Part shown: in pieces, positions 35,349-43,882 of the stretch
Position numbering within the stretch: the stretch's first letter is position 1
How the letters are laid out: each line of letters begins with the position of its first letter
Assembly: GCF_023184515.1 (NCBI RefSeq)
Contig: NZ_JAAHBP010000003.1
Span: 868,001 to 932,000, forward strand
From: Streptomyces sp. D2-8
Lineage (GTDB): Bacteria; Actinomycetota; Actinomycetes; Streptomycetales; Streptomycetaceae
Direction of reading: 5' to 3'
Length of the DNA: 64,000 nucleotides
Notes under the pieces: generated by a model
Told to the model about the DNA's origin: nothing
What the model saw: the letters and a program-made list of their open reading frames with translations, nothing else
Database searches by the model: none
Program-made: the position numbers and the translations under genes

Positions 35349-35505
35349 ACGGTACGGGCGGCGCTGCGGGACGCCAACGCGTTGGAGTTCGTCGACTGCC
35401 TCCCGAGGGGGGCTCGACACCCTGGTCGGGGAGCACGGCACGCACGAGGAGCTCCTGGGCCGGGGCGGGGCCTACACGGCACTGCACAGCGGTCAGTTGA
35501 CCTAA
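35349..35505 (+). pseudogene. Remnant of an ABC exporter ATPase domain
   Basis: TVRAALRDANALEFVDCLP is the Q-loop-to-signature segment of an exporter-type ABC ATPase. After a one-base frameshift in a run of six G (35407-35412) it continues LDTLVGEHGTHEELLGRGG and AYTALHSGQLT, then stops. The normal ABC signature, Walker B and H-loop between GEHGT and GTHEEL are missing. The two ends are fused at the shared Gly-Thr, so about 70-80 codons were deleted. The fragment starts directly after the aldo/keto reductase terminator; it cannot be functional. Confidence 0.65.
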
Positions 35506-35614
35506 GACCGGTCACATCCGATCAGTTCTCGTCAAATACGCCCCAGGTGAGAAAAGCGTGTGAATGTTTCCGCGTGGTTCGGGCATACGCAGCGAAAACA
35601 GAGAGGGGCGCTAC

Positions 35615-35866
35615 GTGCTTGTACCGGACCGGAAGATCGTCAGGGAGTTGCTGACGCGGTACGCGTCGCTGAGGATCGCTCAGTCGGAGAGGCACGTGCC
35701 GACGGCGGCACGCAAGCTGGAGGACGTCAGCTACACGCTGTGCGTGATGATGGGGACGTCCGACATCAGCGACGCCATCGCCAAGGCGGACGTCCTGTTG
35801 CTCACCGAGGGACGGCCCGATGCCGCCGACGCGGACGGGGAGAACGGCCTGACGCTGGTCGGCTGA
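35615..35866 (+). CDS. DUF5133 family protein
   Basis: 83 aa. LVPDRKIVRELLTRYASLRI at the start and LEDVSYTLCVMMGTSDISDA in the middle are the typical DUF5133 pattern of small Streptomyces proteins, which have no known biochemical role. They are often found near regulatory or phosphatase genes. The protein is helical and soluble, with an acidic tail. GTG 35615 follows a GAGAGGGG site. Its upstream neighbour is the ABC relic and its downstream neighbour two more gene fragments. Confidence 0.8.
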   Translation: MLVPDRKIVRELLTRYASLRIAQSERHVPTAARKLEDVSYTLCVMMGTSDISDAIAKADVLLLTEGRPDAADADGENGLTLVG

Positions 35867-35912
35867 GAGTTTCATGAGGCCCGGCACGACCGGGCGCCGC
35901 GCCTCGGCGGCT

Positions 35913-36005
35913 CTAGGAAGGGGCCGCCGAGGCGTTCGTCCGCCCGTGGAGCACCGTGCGGTAGGCGTACGGCGTGGTGCCCACCACCTTGCGGAACCGC
36001 CTGCC
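35913..36005 (-). pseudogene. C-terminal fragment of an AraC-family regulator
   Basis: RRFRKVVGTTPYAYRTVLHG followed by a short tail and stop is the end of the second helix-turn-helix of AraC regulators (the FRKVVGTTPxAYR wording is diagnostic). Everything upstream of that helix is missing; the match ends near 36005, where a different fragment begins on the other strand. Confidence 0.6.
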
Positions 36006-36012
36006 CCGCCAG

Positions 36013-36105
36013 GAGGAACTTCTCGGCCAACTGAAGGACGAGCAGGCCCTCGACCACCGGGACACCGTGCTGATGATCGTCCGGCCGGGTTCCACGGGAG
36101 TCTGA
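36013..36105 (+). pseudogene. C-terminal fragment of an unidentified protein, perhaps a SpoIIE-type phosphatase
   Basis: The last 30 codons, from EELLGQLKDEQALDHRDT to VLMIVRPGSTGV and a stop, resemble the end of PP2C/SpoIIE phosphatases (...DDTVLMIVR). No start or domain precedes them. It abuts the AraC fragment. Confidence 0.35.
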
Positions 36106-36246
36106 GGAAAGCCAGGCGTTCGCCTGTCACGCATGTCCGGTCTGCGTCAAGTCATCCCAAGGAATTCACACTCCGGGACACCGCGCCGCCTACACTCGCA
36201 GTCTCGCCCCCGCACGGGGCCGACGAGCAGAAAGGCACGTTGACGG

Positions 36247-36450
36247 GTGTTCCAGGATTCCCCCATCTACGACCGGCTCATCGCGGAGCGCGGTGACATC
36301 CCCACACAGGTGCGCCGCGAGGCCGAACGTGTGAGCAGGGAACTGGAGCTGGTCATGCGGCCCTCACAGTCCCTCGGCTACGACCGTCCGCACTCCCCCG
36401 GCGCGGGCTGGCAGCGCGCGGGCATGCTCCCCGGCCCGCGCCCGCAGTGA
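36247..36450 (+). CDS. Small hypothetical protein, 67 aa
   Basis: MFQDSPIYDRLIAERGDIPTQ, then a helical stretch (RREAERVSRELELVMRP) and a Gly/Pro-rich tail. I recall similar short proteins as conserved in Streptomyces, without a function. AGAAAGG precedes GTG 36247. It is monocistronic; a hairpin separates it from the convergent ATP-grasp gene. Confidence 0.7.
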   Translation: MFQDSPIYDRLIAERGDIPTQVRREAERVSRELELVMRPSQSLGYDRPHSPGAGWQRAGMLPGPRPQ

Positions 36451-36473
36451 AATCCGGGCGGCGGGCCCGGGAT

Positions 36474-36497
36474 CGGGCCCGGTCTGCGCCGGGCCCG
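36474..36497. terminator. Bidirectional hairpin terminator
   Basis: CGGGCCCGG (36474-36482) and CCGGGCCCG (36489-36497) form a 9-bp GC stem with a six-base loop between converging genes. Confidence 0.65.
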
Positions 36498-36501
36498 GTA
36501 C

Positions 36502-37485
36502 TCAGCGGACCGTCGTGTTCGAGCCATTGACATGTGACGGCTGGACCGGAATGGGCCGGACCAGCCACTCGGCGATGGTCCGGGCGATCGGCTGACCCGT
36601 CTCCACCTCGACGAACCCGAACTGCCCCGACTGGTTGCACTCCAGGAACCACCAGGTCCCGTCGGAGTCCTCCACGAAGTCGAAAGCCCCGTACGCCAGT
36701 TCGGCCTCGCGCAGATAGGACAGGACACCCGGCGCGATGCGGGACGGCACCTCGACGGGGAGCCACGGCGAGCCGGGCGCGGCGAACCGCACGTCCACCT
36801 CGTCCGAGTCCGCGTCCTCGGCGGTCGCCTTGCGGGCGGCCAGCATCCGCTCGCCCACGACGGTGAGCCGGATGTCGGCCCGCTTGGTGATCCGCCGCTG
36901 CAGCAGCGTCGGCCCGAACGCGACGGCGGAGAAGTCCGTGTCCGGGGCGACCCGGCTGGTCGGCACGGCTCGCGGCGGGTCCTGCGGATGCGCGCCCGAC
37001 ACCGGCTTGACCACCAACTCCGGGTAGCGCTCCGCGAACTCCCGGGCGGCACGTGGAAAGGTCGTGATCAGCGTCGCGGGCACGGGCAGGCCGCATCTCT
37101 GGGCGAGACGCAGTTGCCACGGCTTGTGCCGGGCCCGGCGCGCCGCATCGGGTTGGTTCATCCAGCGTGCGTCCGAGCCCCGCAGCATGCCGTAGAGCGC
37201 CTGCGCGGCCTCCTCGGTCAGCCATGCGGACGGCTGGGCCGCCCGCGCGGCCGGGATACCGGGCCGACGCACCCACACGGACCGGAGCCCCCCGATGCTC
37301 ACCAGCCGCCCCCCGGCGGACAGATGGCCGCGGAACCGGCCGTGCACGTACTCCCCCGACAGCGCGACACCACCGGTCAGGTCCGCGGGATCGACCCGGA
37401 CCACCGGAACCCCCGTCGCGTTCAGGTGCACGACCACCATGTCCGCGGTGACGTCCTCCTCGCAGGTGAGGATCAGTACGGTCAT
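36502..37485 (-). CDS. tgmB: ATP-grasp ribosomal peptide maturase (graspetide synthetase)
   Basis: 327 aa. The N-terminal domain (TVLILTCEEDVTADMVV, then LNATGVPVVRVDPAD) is that of the MvdC/MvdD/TgmB family. The ATP-grasp domain shows LVVKPVSGAHPQ (Lys for ATP), GPTLLQRRITKRADIRLTVV and ALYGMLRG. The metal/ATP site at the end is DFVEDSDGTWWFLECNQSGQ, with the Glu-x-Asn ligand pair. These enzymes use ATP to form ester or amide bonds between Asp/Glu side chains and Thr/Ser/Lys side chains of a precursor peptide. The precursor gene lies 16 bp upstream on the same strand. Confidence 0.88.
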   Translation of the reverse strand: MTVLILTCEEDVTADMVVVHLNATGVPVVRVDPADLTGGVALSGEYVHGRFRGHLSAGGRLVSIGGLRSVWVRRPGIPAARAAQPSAWLTEEAAQALYGMLRGSDARWMNQPDAARRARHKPWQLRLAQRCGLPVPATLITTFPRAAREFAERYPELVVKPVSGAHPQDPPRAVPTSRVAPDTDFSAVAFGPTLLQRRITKRADIRLTVVGERMLAARKATAEDADSDEVDVRFAAPGSPWLPVEVPSRIAPGVLSYLREAELAYGAFDFVEDSDGTWWFLECNQSGQFGFVEVETGQPIARTIAEWLVRPIPVQPSHVNGSNTTVR

Positions 37486-37501
37486 CTTCGGCGGCCCGTA
37501 G

Positions 37502-37693
37502 TCAGTCGTCGAAGTGCGTCTTGGAGCCGGCGGTGGACGTCGTGGTGCCGAACTCTCTCAACAGGGCGAAGTCGGAGGCCGCGACCCGTCCGTCGCGGAG
37601 CACGTTCAATTGCAGACCGGCGTCGTACACGTACGGAATGGCAGCTTCCAACTCCACTGCCGGGCGCGCGTAGTTGAGCGCGAACGGTTGCAT
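37502..37693 (-). CDS. tgmA: Graspetide precursor peptide, TgmA type
   Basis: 63 aa. The leader begins MQPFALNYARPA, the recognition segment common to ATP-grasp-modified RiPP precursors of actinomycetes. It continues with PYVYDAGLQLNVLRDGR and ends in a Thr/Ser-rich core, FGTTTSTAGSKTHFDD. Acceptor Thr/Ser and donor Asp residues for macrolactone formation all lie in the last 14 residues. GAGGGAGAG precedes ATG 37693. It is directly followed by the maturase gene; no protease, transporter or methyltransferase gene is adjacent, so this is a minimal two-gene system. Confidence 0.88.
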   Translation of the reverse strand: MQPFALNYARPAVELEAAIPYVYDAGLQLNVLRDGRVAASDFALLREFGTTTSTAGSKTHFDD

Positions 37694-37825
37694 CGTCTCT
37701 CCCTCGTCGGTACTGCGCCGATCAGGCGGCGGCCCGGGGGCGCAGCCGCCCGGACCGCCGACCGTTTTCGGCTTCCAGAGACTTATACGAATCGAACGGG
37801 TGGTTGGTTTCCTTACTTTCCGTAG

Positions 37826-38137
37826 TCATCGGGCCGGTTGCCGGTCCGGCCGGTGTGTCGTACTGCGCTCCCGTTCGCCGAGGGAGCCGCGGACAGTGCG
37901 CAGAGCGAGCAGCAGAACGCCGATGTCGTCCAGGTACACCGGGTCGGGCAGCAGGTCGACGGGCAGCAGGAAATAGAGCACCGCGCCCCAGAAGACCCAG
38001 CGCGGGCCCGTGGGGAGTCCCGCGCGCCGCAGATCGCGCCGGGTGCGGACCAGCCGCACGAGGACGACGACGGCGAAGACGAGGACGACGGCCGCGAGAG
38101 ACGCGGCCAGGATGATCACCTTTGTGGTCGTATCCAC
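37826..38137 (-). CDS. DUF1232 (YkvA-like) membrane protein
   Basis: 103 aa. One N-terminal membrane helix (VIILAASLAAVVLVFAVVVL) is followed by the DUF1232 motif YFLLPVDLLPD and DDIGVLLLALR, predicted to be a hairpin at the membrane. No function is known for this widespread family. GTG 38135-38137 is chosen because GGAGG lies 8-10 bases upstream; an ATG at 38158 is a weaker alternative. The gene is 132 bp from the graspetide precursor and may or may not be co-transcribed with it. Confidence 0.8.
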   Translation of the reverse strand: MDTTTKVIILAASLAAVVLVFAVVVLVRLVRTRRDLRRAGLPTGPRWVFWGAVLYFLLPVDLLPDPVYLDDIGVLLLALRTVRGSLGERERSTTHRPDRQPAR

Positions 38138-38384
38138 GGGTTGCCCTCCTCCTGGCATGCCGCGACACGGGGTGTCCTTAGCTGGATTCCCGTTTCCGGC
38201 GGCTGTATTGCGGCTGGGGCCCGACATGTCGGCGAGTCGGCGGATTTTCCCGTGCGGGTGGTCATCCCGGTGGCTCACCCGAGTGGCACGGGGTGACGGG
38301 GGCGCCTAGTAATGGTCAGCGTAACGTCGCTCGTCAGACGACGGGGGCGCAGGAGCGGCCGCACTCTTCCCCATGGAGGCGAGT

Positions 38385-40043
38385 ATGACCACCTGCTCTT
38401 CATCACCCCGCCCGAACGAACCTGCCATACCCAACGAGCCGAACGGGTCCGCCCAGCCGTCCGCCGAGACCACCGTCGCCACCGGCACGCATCCGGTGGA
38501 GCAGACGAGCGCGCAGCCCGACGCCGGCCCGTACGAGACGTACCGGGCGGGACACTCCGAACCCGCCGTCGCCGGTCCCCACCAGGCCGACCGGGCGGCC
38601 GCCGAGCCCGTCGCCCTCGGCTCCCACCCGGCGGCCGGGGCGGGAACGCAGCCGTCGACCCCCGAGCCGGACCGGAGCGCCGCCTGGCCCGTGGCCCCCG
38701 GCGCGGACGAGACGGACACGTCCGCCGCCCACGCCCAGGACCGGGCCGCCGCGCAGCCGGCCCCGCCCGTTCAGGACTGGCTGGATCCCGCCGAGGCGCG
38801 GCCCGCCCCTCCCGTCCTCGACCGGGCGGACCCCGCGGACGAGCCCACCCGGACCGCCCACGTGGACACCGACGGCACGGACGAGGGCGCTGAGCCCCCT
38901 GCGCGCGGTGAGGACGAGGCCGAGCCGCCCGCCGGGCCCGGGCCGGGCGACGCCGACCAGCCGGGCGCGCGGCCGTTCGTGATCCGGTCGCTCGACGACA
39001 ACCCGGTGGAGCTCCGGCCCGGCACCGGACCGGCATCCGGCGCACCGTACGGCGACGCCGTCAGCGACCTGGTGCACGCCGCCGTGGCGGACCGGCCGCT
39101 GGAGGAGGCCGTCGACCTCATCGTCTCGCTGGAGGAGTCGCCCGACCACACGCAGGCGAGGGTGGACGCGCTCCGCACCGCCGGGGTGAGCCGGTCCGTG
39201 GAGGACGTGTCCCGGCTGATCGCGCTGCTGACGAAGCCCCCGCGCGACGCCGAGTGCGCGGACGAGGCGATCCGGGCCGCGGCCGCCCACCGGCCGGTGG
39301 AGGAGGTGACCCGGCTGGTCACCCTGCTGCACAAGGAGCCGCAGGAGCCCCACGTCCGCGAGGAGGCACTCCGCGCGGCCGCCACCGGCCGGTCCGTCGG
39401 GGAGCTGGTCGAGCTGATCGACCGCCTCGGCCTGGAACGGCTGGACCGCAACGGCCGTCGCCCGAACGCGACTTCGCGCCCCGAGGGCGGAACGGGTGAG
39501 CCCGAGACGCCCGGCCGCCAGGGCAAGCGCCGCGCGGCACGCCCGGGCCCGGCCCGCGAGACCCACCGCACACTCGACGACGCACCTCCGGAGCGCGAGC
39601 GTGCGACGGACCCGTTCGCCCGTTCCGTGCCCTGGTCGGGCTGGCTGGCCGCCCTGGCTCTCGCCGTGTGCGCGGTGGCCCACTTCCCGCTGGAGCGCGG
39701 CGACGCGTCCCTGCGTCTGCACGCGTTCGCCCTCGGCCTGTCGGTGCTGTGCACGGTGCTGGCGCTGCTGCTCGCGCTGCGCCCCGTCGCGCTGGTGCTG
39801 GCCGGGGCGGTGCTGGTGCCCACGGTGCTGGCCGGGGCCCAGGCGTACGGGAGTTCCTTCCCGTCGGCGTCCCTGTCCCGGGCCGTCGACCTGGCGCTCG
39901 CCCCGCCGTGGCTCGCTGCCGGAGTCGCCGGGTGCGCGGCCCTGCTGGCCCTCGTCGCGCTGGTCTTCCGGGTGCTGGCACCCATCGCCGCCAGACAGTG
40001 GGAGGCCACCCCGGCGTCCGAGGCGCGCGGCGTGGCGGAGTGA
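38385..40043 (+). CDS. Membrane protein with disordered N-terminus and four helical repeats
   Basis: 552 aa from ATG 38385 (GGAGG at 38375). Residues 1-200 are Pro/Ala/Glu/Asp-rich and lack hydrophobic segments. Then come four units of about 34 residues, each starting with a variant of RPxEEvxxLIxxL: DRPLEEAVDLIVSL, SRSVEDVSRLIALL, HRPVEEVTRLVTLL and GRSVGELVELIDRL. Each is followed by a second Ala-rich helix, together an alpha-solenoid-like array. The C-terminal ~150 residues hold about four membrane helices. I do not recognise the family. The repeats suggest a protein-binding scaffold tethered to the membrane. The gene has no operon partner. Confidence 0.75.
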   Translation: MTTCSSSPRPNEPAIPNEPNGSAQPSAETTVATGTHPVEQTSAQPDAGPYETYRAGHSEPAVAGPHQADRAAAEPVALGSHPAAGAGTQPSTPEPDRSAAWPVAPGADETDTSAAHAQDRAAAQPAPPVQDWLDPAEARPAPPVLDRADPADEPTRTAHVDTDGTDEGAEPPARGEDEAEPPAGPGPGDADQPGARPFVIRSLDDNPVELRPGTGPASGAPYGDAVSDLVHAAVADRPLEEAVDLIVSLEESPDHTQARVDALRTAGVSRSVEDVSRLIALLTKPPRDAECADEAIRAAAAHRPVEEVTRLVTLLHKEPQEPHVREEALRAAATGRSVGELVELIDRLGLERLDRNGRRPNATSRPEGGTGEPETPGRQGKRRAARPGPARETHRTLDDAPPERERATDPFARSVPWSGWLAALALAVCAVAHFPLERGDASLRLHAFALGLSVLCTVLALLLALRPVALVLAGAVLVPTVLAGAQAYGSSFPSASLSRAVDLALAPPWLAAGVAGCAALLALVALVFRVLAPIAARQWEATPASEARGVAE

Positions 40044-40066
40044 GGCCCGGAGGGCTTCCTTCGGTC

Positions 40067-40115
40067 GGACCGGATCGAGGCGCTGTCGCCTGACTGTCGC
40101 CTGCCGATCCGGTCC
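40067..40115 (+). terminator. Probable hairpin terminator
   Basis: GGACCGGATCG (40067-40077) pairs with CGATCCGGTCC (40105-40115), with a 27-nt loop, between the repeat protein and the convergent molybdenum hydroxylase operon. Confidence 0.5.
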
Positions 40116-40162
40116 ACTCGGCAATTGGGCAGCTCGGCTCGCGGCGAGTGTGCTGCCGCGTT

Positions 40163-42262
40163 TCAGGCCCGGCGGTCGAGCAATCCGGTCAGTACCCGGT
40201 CCGGCGTGAGCGGGAGTTCACGCAGGCGGACGCCCGTGGCGTGATGGACCGCGTTGCCGATCGCCGCGGCCGTCCCGACGATGCCGATCTCACCGATCCC
40301 CTTGCTGCCCATGGGGTTGAGGCGGGAGTCCTCCTCGTCCAGCCAGTGCGCCTCGATCTCTTTGACGTCGGCGTGCACGGGCACGTGGTACGACGCCAGA
40401 TCCGACTCGGTGAAGTCACCGAACGCGGCGTCCATGGTGCTGCCCTCGGTCAGCGCCATGCCCAGGCCCATCGTCATGCCGCCCACGAACTGGGAGCGCG
40501 CCGTACGGGCGTTGAGGATACGGCCCGCCGCGTACACCCCCAGGAGCCGGCCGACCCGGACCTCGCCGGTGACCGTGTCCACGGCGACCTCGGCGAAGTG
40601 CGCCCCGAAGGCGTGTCGCGCGAAGTCGCTCTCGGCGTCCGCCGCGCCTTGCGTGTCGGCGCGGGCGTCGAGGCCCTGCTCGGGCAGTGGCCCGGCGTGC
40701 TCGGCCAGCCGCCGGGCCAGCCGGGCACAGGCGTCGTGCACGGCCCAGCCCCAGGACGCGGTGCCGGACGAGCCGCCGGCCAGGGGCGCCGACGGGAGTT
40801 CCGTGCTGCCGACCTCGATCCGCACCCGCTCCAGCGGCACCCCGAGGGCGTCGGCGCCGACCTGCGCGAGTACGGTCCGGGCGCCCGTCCCGATGTCGGT
40901 GGCGTTGGTCCGCACCAGGAACGTCCCGTCGGGCAGTGCGCGAGCCGTCGCCGTGGAGGGCCCCACCAGCACGGGATACGTCGCCGCCGCCACCCCCGTC
41001 CCCAGCAGCAGGGGCCCTTCCCGGCGGGAACCCGGGCGGGGATCGCGCCCGGCCCACCCGAAGCGCCGGGCGCCTTCGCGCAGACACTCGACCAGATGCC
41101 TGCTGCTGAACGGCTTGCCGCTGTCGGGCTCGACATCGGGCTCGTTGCGGACGCGCAGCTCGATCGGGTCCATGCCCAGTTCGGTGGCGAGCTCGTCCAT
41201 GGCGGACTCCAGCGCGTACATGCCGGGAGCCTCGCCCGGGGCCCGCATCCAGGACGGCGACGGAACGTCGAGCGCGGCGACCCGATGCACCGTACGACGG
41301 TGGGGCGCGGCGTACATCACCCGGGTGGGCACCGCCGCCTGCTCCACGAACTCCTTGATGCGGGAGGTGTGCGTGGTGACCTCGTGCGCGACGGACGCGA
41401 GACGGCCGTCCGCGTCGGCGCCGAGCCGCAGCCGGTGCAGGGTCGGGGCGCGATGCCCGACGACGGCCGGCAGATGGCGGCGCGGCAGGGCCACCGTCAC
41501 CGGCCGCCCGGTCTGACGTGCCGCCATGGCGGCGAGCACCACGTCCGGCCGGGGCGTGCCCTTGGACCCGAAGCCGCCGCCGACGTGCTCGGCGGTGACG
41601 ACGATCCGCTCCTCCGGCAGGCCGAACAGCGCGGCGAGCGTGGCCCGCACGACACCGGTGCCCTGGCTGGAGGTGTGCACGGTGAGCCGGCCGTCCTCCC
41701 ACCGGGCGGTGCTGGAGTGCGGCTCCATGGGGTGGTTGTGCAGCGGCGGCACCCGGTACGAGACGTCCACCCGGGCGGCCGAGGAGCCGAACGCCCCGTC
41801 GGCATCGCCCTGTTCACGGACGGCCGGCTGACCGCTGTTGGCCTCCTCGGGCACGTACACACCCGGATGCGCAACAGTGAGGACCACGTCGTGCTCCTCG
41901 GCGTCGTAGGCGACGCGGACGGCGGCCGCACCGGCGCGTGCCGCTTCCAGGGTCTCGGCCACCACCAGGGCCACGAACCAGCCGCGGTGCGGAACCCGGG
42001 GATTCTGCAGCACGGCGAGCGTGGGATCGTCCGGTTCCGCGAGACGCGGCGCGTTCTCGTGGGTGAGGACGGTGAGGACACCGGGCACGGCCAGGGCGGC
42101 CGCCGTGTCGACGCCGGTCACCCGGCCCCGGGCCACACTCGCCGGCACGGGCCAGGCCTGGGCCCGGCCGGGGGAGTGGAACTCGGCGGCGTAGCGGGCG
42201 GTGCCGCTGACCTTCTCCCGCCCCTCCCGGCGCTCGGCGGGGGCACCCACACTGCCGTTCAC
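40163..42262 (-). CDS. Molybdenum hydroxylase large (molybdopterin-binding) subunit, YagR/PaoC-like
   Basis: 699 aa. GTARYAAEFHSPG at the N-terminus is the standard entry of xanthine dehydrogenase family Mo subunits. GGGFGSKG, QGTGVVRATL, the Q-type loop SGTASWGWA and the closing GSKGIGEIG (catalytic Glu) are all present. It oxidises an aldehyde or N-heterocycle at the molybdenum-cytosine dinucleotide centre. GTG 42260-42262 overlaps the stop of the FAD subunit (GTGA). All three subunits lie in one operon. An XdhC/PaoD-type cofactor insertion protein is not encoded beside it. No Tat signal is present, so the enzyme is probably cytoplasmic. Confidence 0.9.
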   Translation of the reverse strand: MNGSVGAPAERREGREKVSGTARYAAEFHSPGRAQAWPVPASVARGRVTGVDTAAALAVPGVLTVLTHENAPRLAEPDDPTLAVLQNPRVPHRGWFVALVVAETLEAARAGAAAVRVAYDAEEHDVVLTVAHPGVYVPEEANSGQPAVREQGDADGAFGSSAARVDVSYRVPPLHNHPMEPHSSTARWEDGRLTVHTSSQGTGVVRATLAALFGLPEERIVVTAEHVGGGFGSKGTPRPDVVLAAMAARQTGRPVTVALPRRHLPAVVGHRAPTLHRLRLGADADGRLASVAHEVTTHTSRIKEFVEQAAVPTRVMYAAPHRRTVHRVAALDVPSPSWMRAPGEAPGMYALESAMDELATELGMDPIELRVRNEPDVEPDSGKPFSSRHLVECLREGARRFGWAGRDPRPGSRREGPLLLGTGVAAATYPVLVGPSTATARALPDGTFLVRTNATDIGTGARTVLAQVGADALGVPLERVRIEVGSTELPSAPLAGGSSGTASWGWAVHDACARLARRLAEHAGPLPEQGLDARADTQGAADAESDFARHAFGAHFAEVAVDTVTGEVRVGRLLGVYAAGRILNARTARSQFVGGMTMGLGMALTEGSTMDAAFGDFTESDLASYHVPVHADVKEIEAHWLDEEDSRLNPMGSKGIGEIGIVGTAAAIGNAVHHATGVRLRELPLTPDRVLTGLLDRRA

Positions 42263-43263
42263 GAGGCCCTCCCGGTGAGCGCGGTGTCCGTGAGCCGGGA
42301 CAGCACGTCCACGGCGAGATTGCGGGCGAGCGGCACCTTGTAGGCGTTGTCCCGCAAGGGCTGCGCGGCGGACAGCTCCAGTTCGACGGCGTGTTCGAAC
42401 GCCGCTCGGGTCGGAGCCGCGCCCAGCAGCGCCTCCTCCGCCCGCCGGGCCCGCCAGGGCCGGTGCGCCAGTGCCCCGAAGGCGAGCCCCGCGTGGCCGA
42501 TCACACCGTCCTGAAGGCGCAGCACGACCGCGACGGAGGCGAGTGCGAAGGCGTACGAGGCCCGGTCGCGGGCCTTGCGGTACGCCGACGGCAGCCCGGC
42601 CGTGGCGGCCGGCAGCACCACGCCGGTGACCAGCTCGCCGGGGCGGATCTCGGTGTCCTGCTCGGGGCGGTCCCCGGGCAGCCGGTGGAAGTCGGCCGCC
42701 GCGACACTCCGGGCTCCCTCGGGCCCGTCCAGCTCGACACTCCCGTCGAGAGCGGCGAGTGCCACCGCCATGTCCGACGGATGGGTGGCGATGCAGTGCG
42801 CGGAGTGCCCGAGCACCGCGTGATCACGGTGGACACCGTCGCGTGCGCCGCAGCCGCTGCCCGGCTCGCGCTTGTTGCACGGCTTCGCCAGGTCCTGGAA
42901 GTACGGGCACCGGGTGCGCTGGAGCAGGTTCCCGCCGGTCGTCGCCGCGTTGCGCAACTGCCCGGAGGCACCCGCGAGCACCGCCTGCGACAACGCCGGG
43001 TACCGGTCGCGGACGAGGGGGTGGGCGGCGAGGTCGCTGTTGCGGACCATCGCCCCGACGCGCAGCGCACCGTCGGGCAGCTCCTCGACGGTGTCCAGGG
43101 GCAGCCGGGTGACGTCGATGAGGGCGGTGGGCGCCTCGACGCCGAGCTTCATCAGGTCGACGAGGTTGGTGCCGCCACCGAGGTAGCGGGCGCCGGCGTG
43201 GGAGGCGTACGCGGAGGTCGCCTCCTCGACGCTGCCGGCCCGGACGTAGGCGAATTCCTTCAC
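42259..43263 (-). CDS. Molybdenum hydroxylase FAD-binding subunit, YagS/PaoB-like
   Basis: 334 aa. GARYLGGGTNLVDLMKLGV is the first FAD contact and TTGGNLLQRTRCPYF the second. The segment RCPYFQDLAKPCNKREPG with later Cys (GSGCGA) gives the extra cysteines that bind a [4Fe-4S] cluster in the PaoB subgroup. HCIATHPSDMAVALAALD follows. The subunit passes electrons from the Mo site to an acceptor. GTG 43261-43263 overlaps the 2Fe-2S subunit's stop, and its own stop overlaps the Mo subunit start, so expression is tightly coupled. Confidence 0.9.
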   Translation of the reverse strand: MKEFAYVRAGSVEEATSAYASHAGARYLGGGTNLVDLMKLGVEAPTALIDVTRLPLDTVEELPDGALRVGAMVRNSDLAAHPLVRDRYPALSQAVLAGASGQLRNAATTGGNLLQRTRCPYFQDLAKPCNKREPGSGCGARDGVHRDHAVLGHSAHCIATHPSDMAVALAALDGSVELDGPEGARSVAAADFHRLPGDRPEQDTEIRPGELVTGVVLPAATAGLPSAYRKARDRASYAFALASVAVVLRLQDGVIGHAGLAFGALAHRPWRARRAEEALLGAAPTRAAFEHAVELELSAAQPLRDNAYKVPLARNLAVDVLSRLTDTALTGRAS

Positions 43264-43790
43264 GGGATCACGTCCTCCACGGCCTCGGCGATCCGCGGAT
43301 ACGCACCGCACCGGCAGAGGTTGCCGCTCAGCCGTTCCCGGATCTCCTCGCGGTCCAGCGGCACCGGTTCCCCCGAGGGCGCCGCCGGGTCGGTGACGTG
43401 CGAGGGGTGACCGGCCGCCGCCTCGGCGAGCACACCGGCCGCGGAACAGATCTGGCCCGGGGTGCAGTAGCCGCACTGGAAGGCGTCGCGTTCCAGGAAG
43501 GCCCGCTGCAGGGGATGCGGTTCCTCCCCGTCGCCGGACAGGCCCTCGACGGTGGTGACCTCGCAGCCCTCCAGGGCGACCGCGAACAGCAGACAGCTGT
43601 TGACGCGCCGCCCGTCCACCAGGACCGTGCAGGCGCCGCACTGGCCGTGGTCGCAGCCCTTCTTGGCGCCCGTGAACTCGAGATCCTCCCGCAGGAGGTC
43701 CAGCAGGACCCGCCGGTGGTCGACGGTGAGCGTGTGGGGTTTGCCGTTGACGCGGAGCGTGGTCCGCGAGTGGTGCAGATGGTTGCCCAT
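43260..43790 (-). CDS. Molybdenum hydroxylase 2Fe-2S subunit, YagT/PaoA-like
   Basis: 176 aa. The plant-type [2Fe-2S] site is GCDHGQCGACTVLVDG (with a further Cys in NSCLLFA), and the second, helical cluster is FQCGYCTPGQICSA with GNLCRCGAYPRI. These carry electrons from Mo to FAD. Unlike E. coli PaoA there is no Tat signal; the protein starts MGNHLHHSRTTLRVNGK. It is the first gene of the three-subunit operon. No regulatory site was recognised in the ~90 bp upstream, which ends at the next minus-strand gene. Confidence 0.92.
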   Translation of the reverse strand: MGNHLHHSRTTLRVNGKPHTLTVDHRRVLLDLLREDLEFTGAKKGCDHGQCGACTVLVDGRRVNSCLLFAVALEGCEVTTVEGLSGDGEEPHPLQRAFLERDAFQCGYCTPGQICSAAGVLAEAAAGHPSHVTDPAAPSGEPVPLDREEIRERLSGNLCRCGAYPRIAEAVEDVIP

Positions 43791-43882
43791 GTCGTGGAGG
43801 ACCTTCCCGGGCGGGCCGTGATGCCGTACGGACCGCGTATCCAGGAGGGCACGACTGACACGTGCGCCTCACGAGGAGGGTG

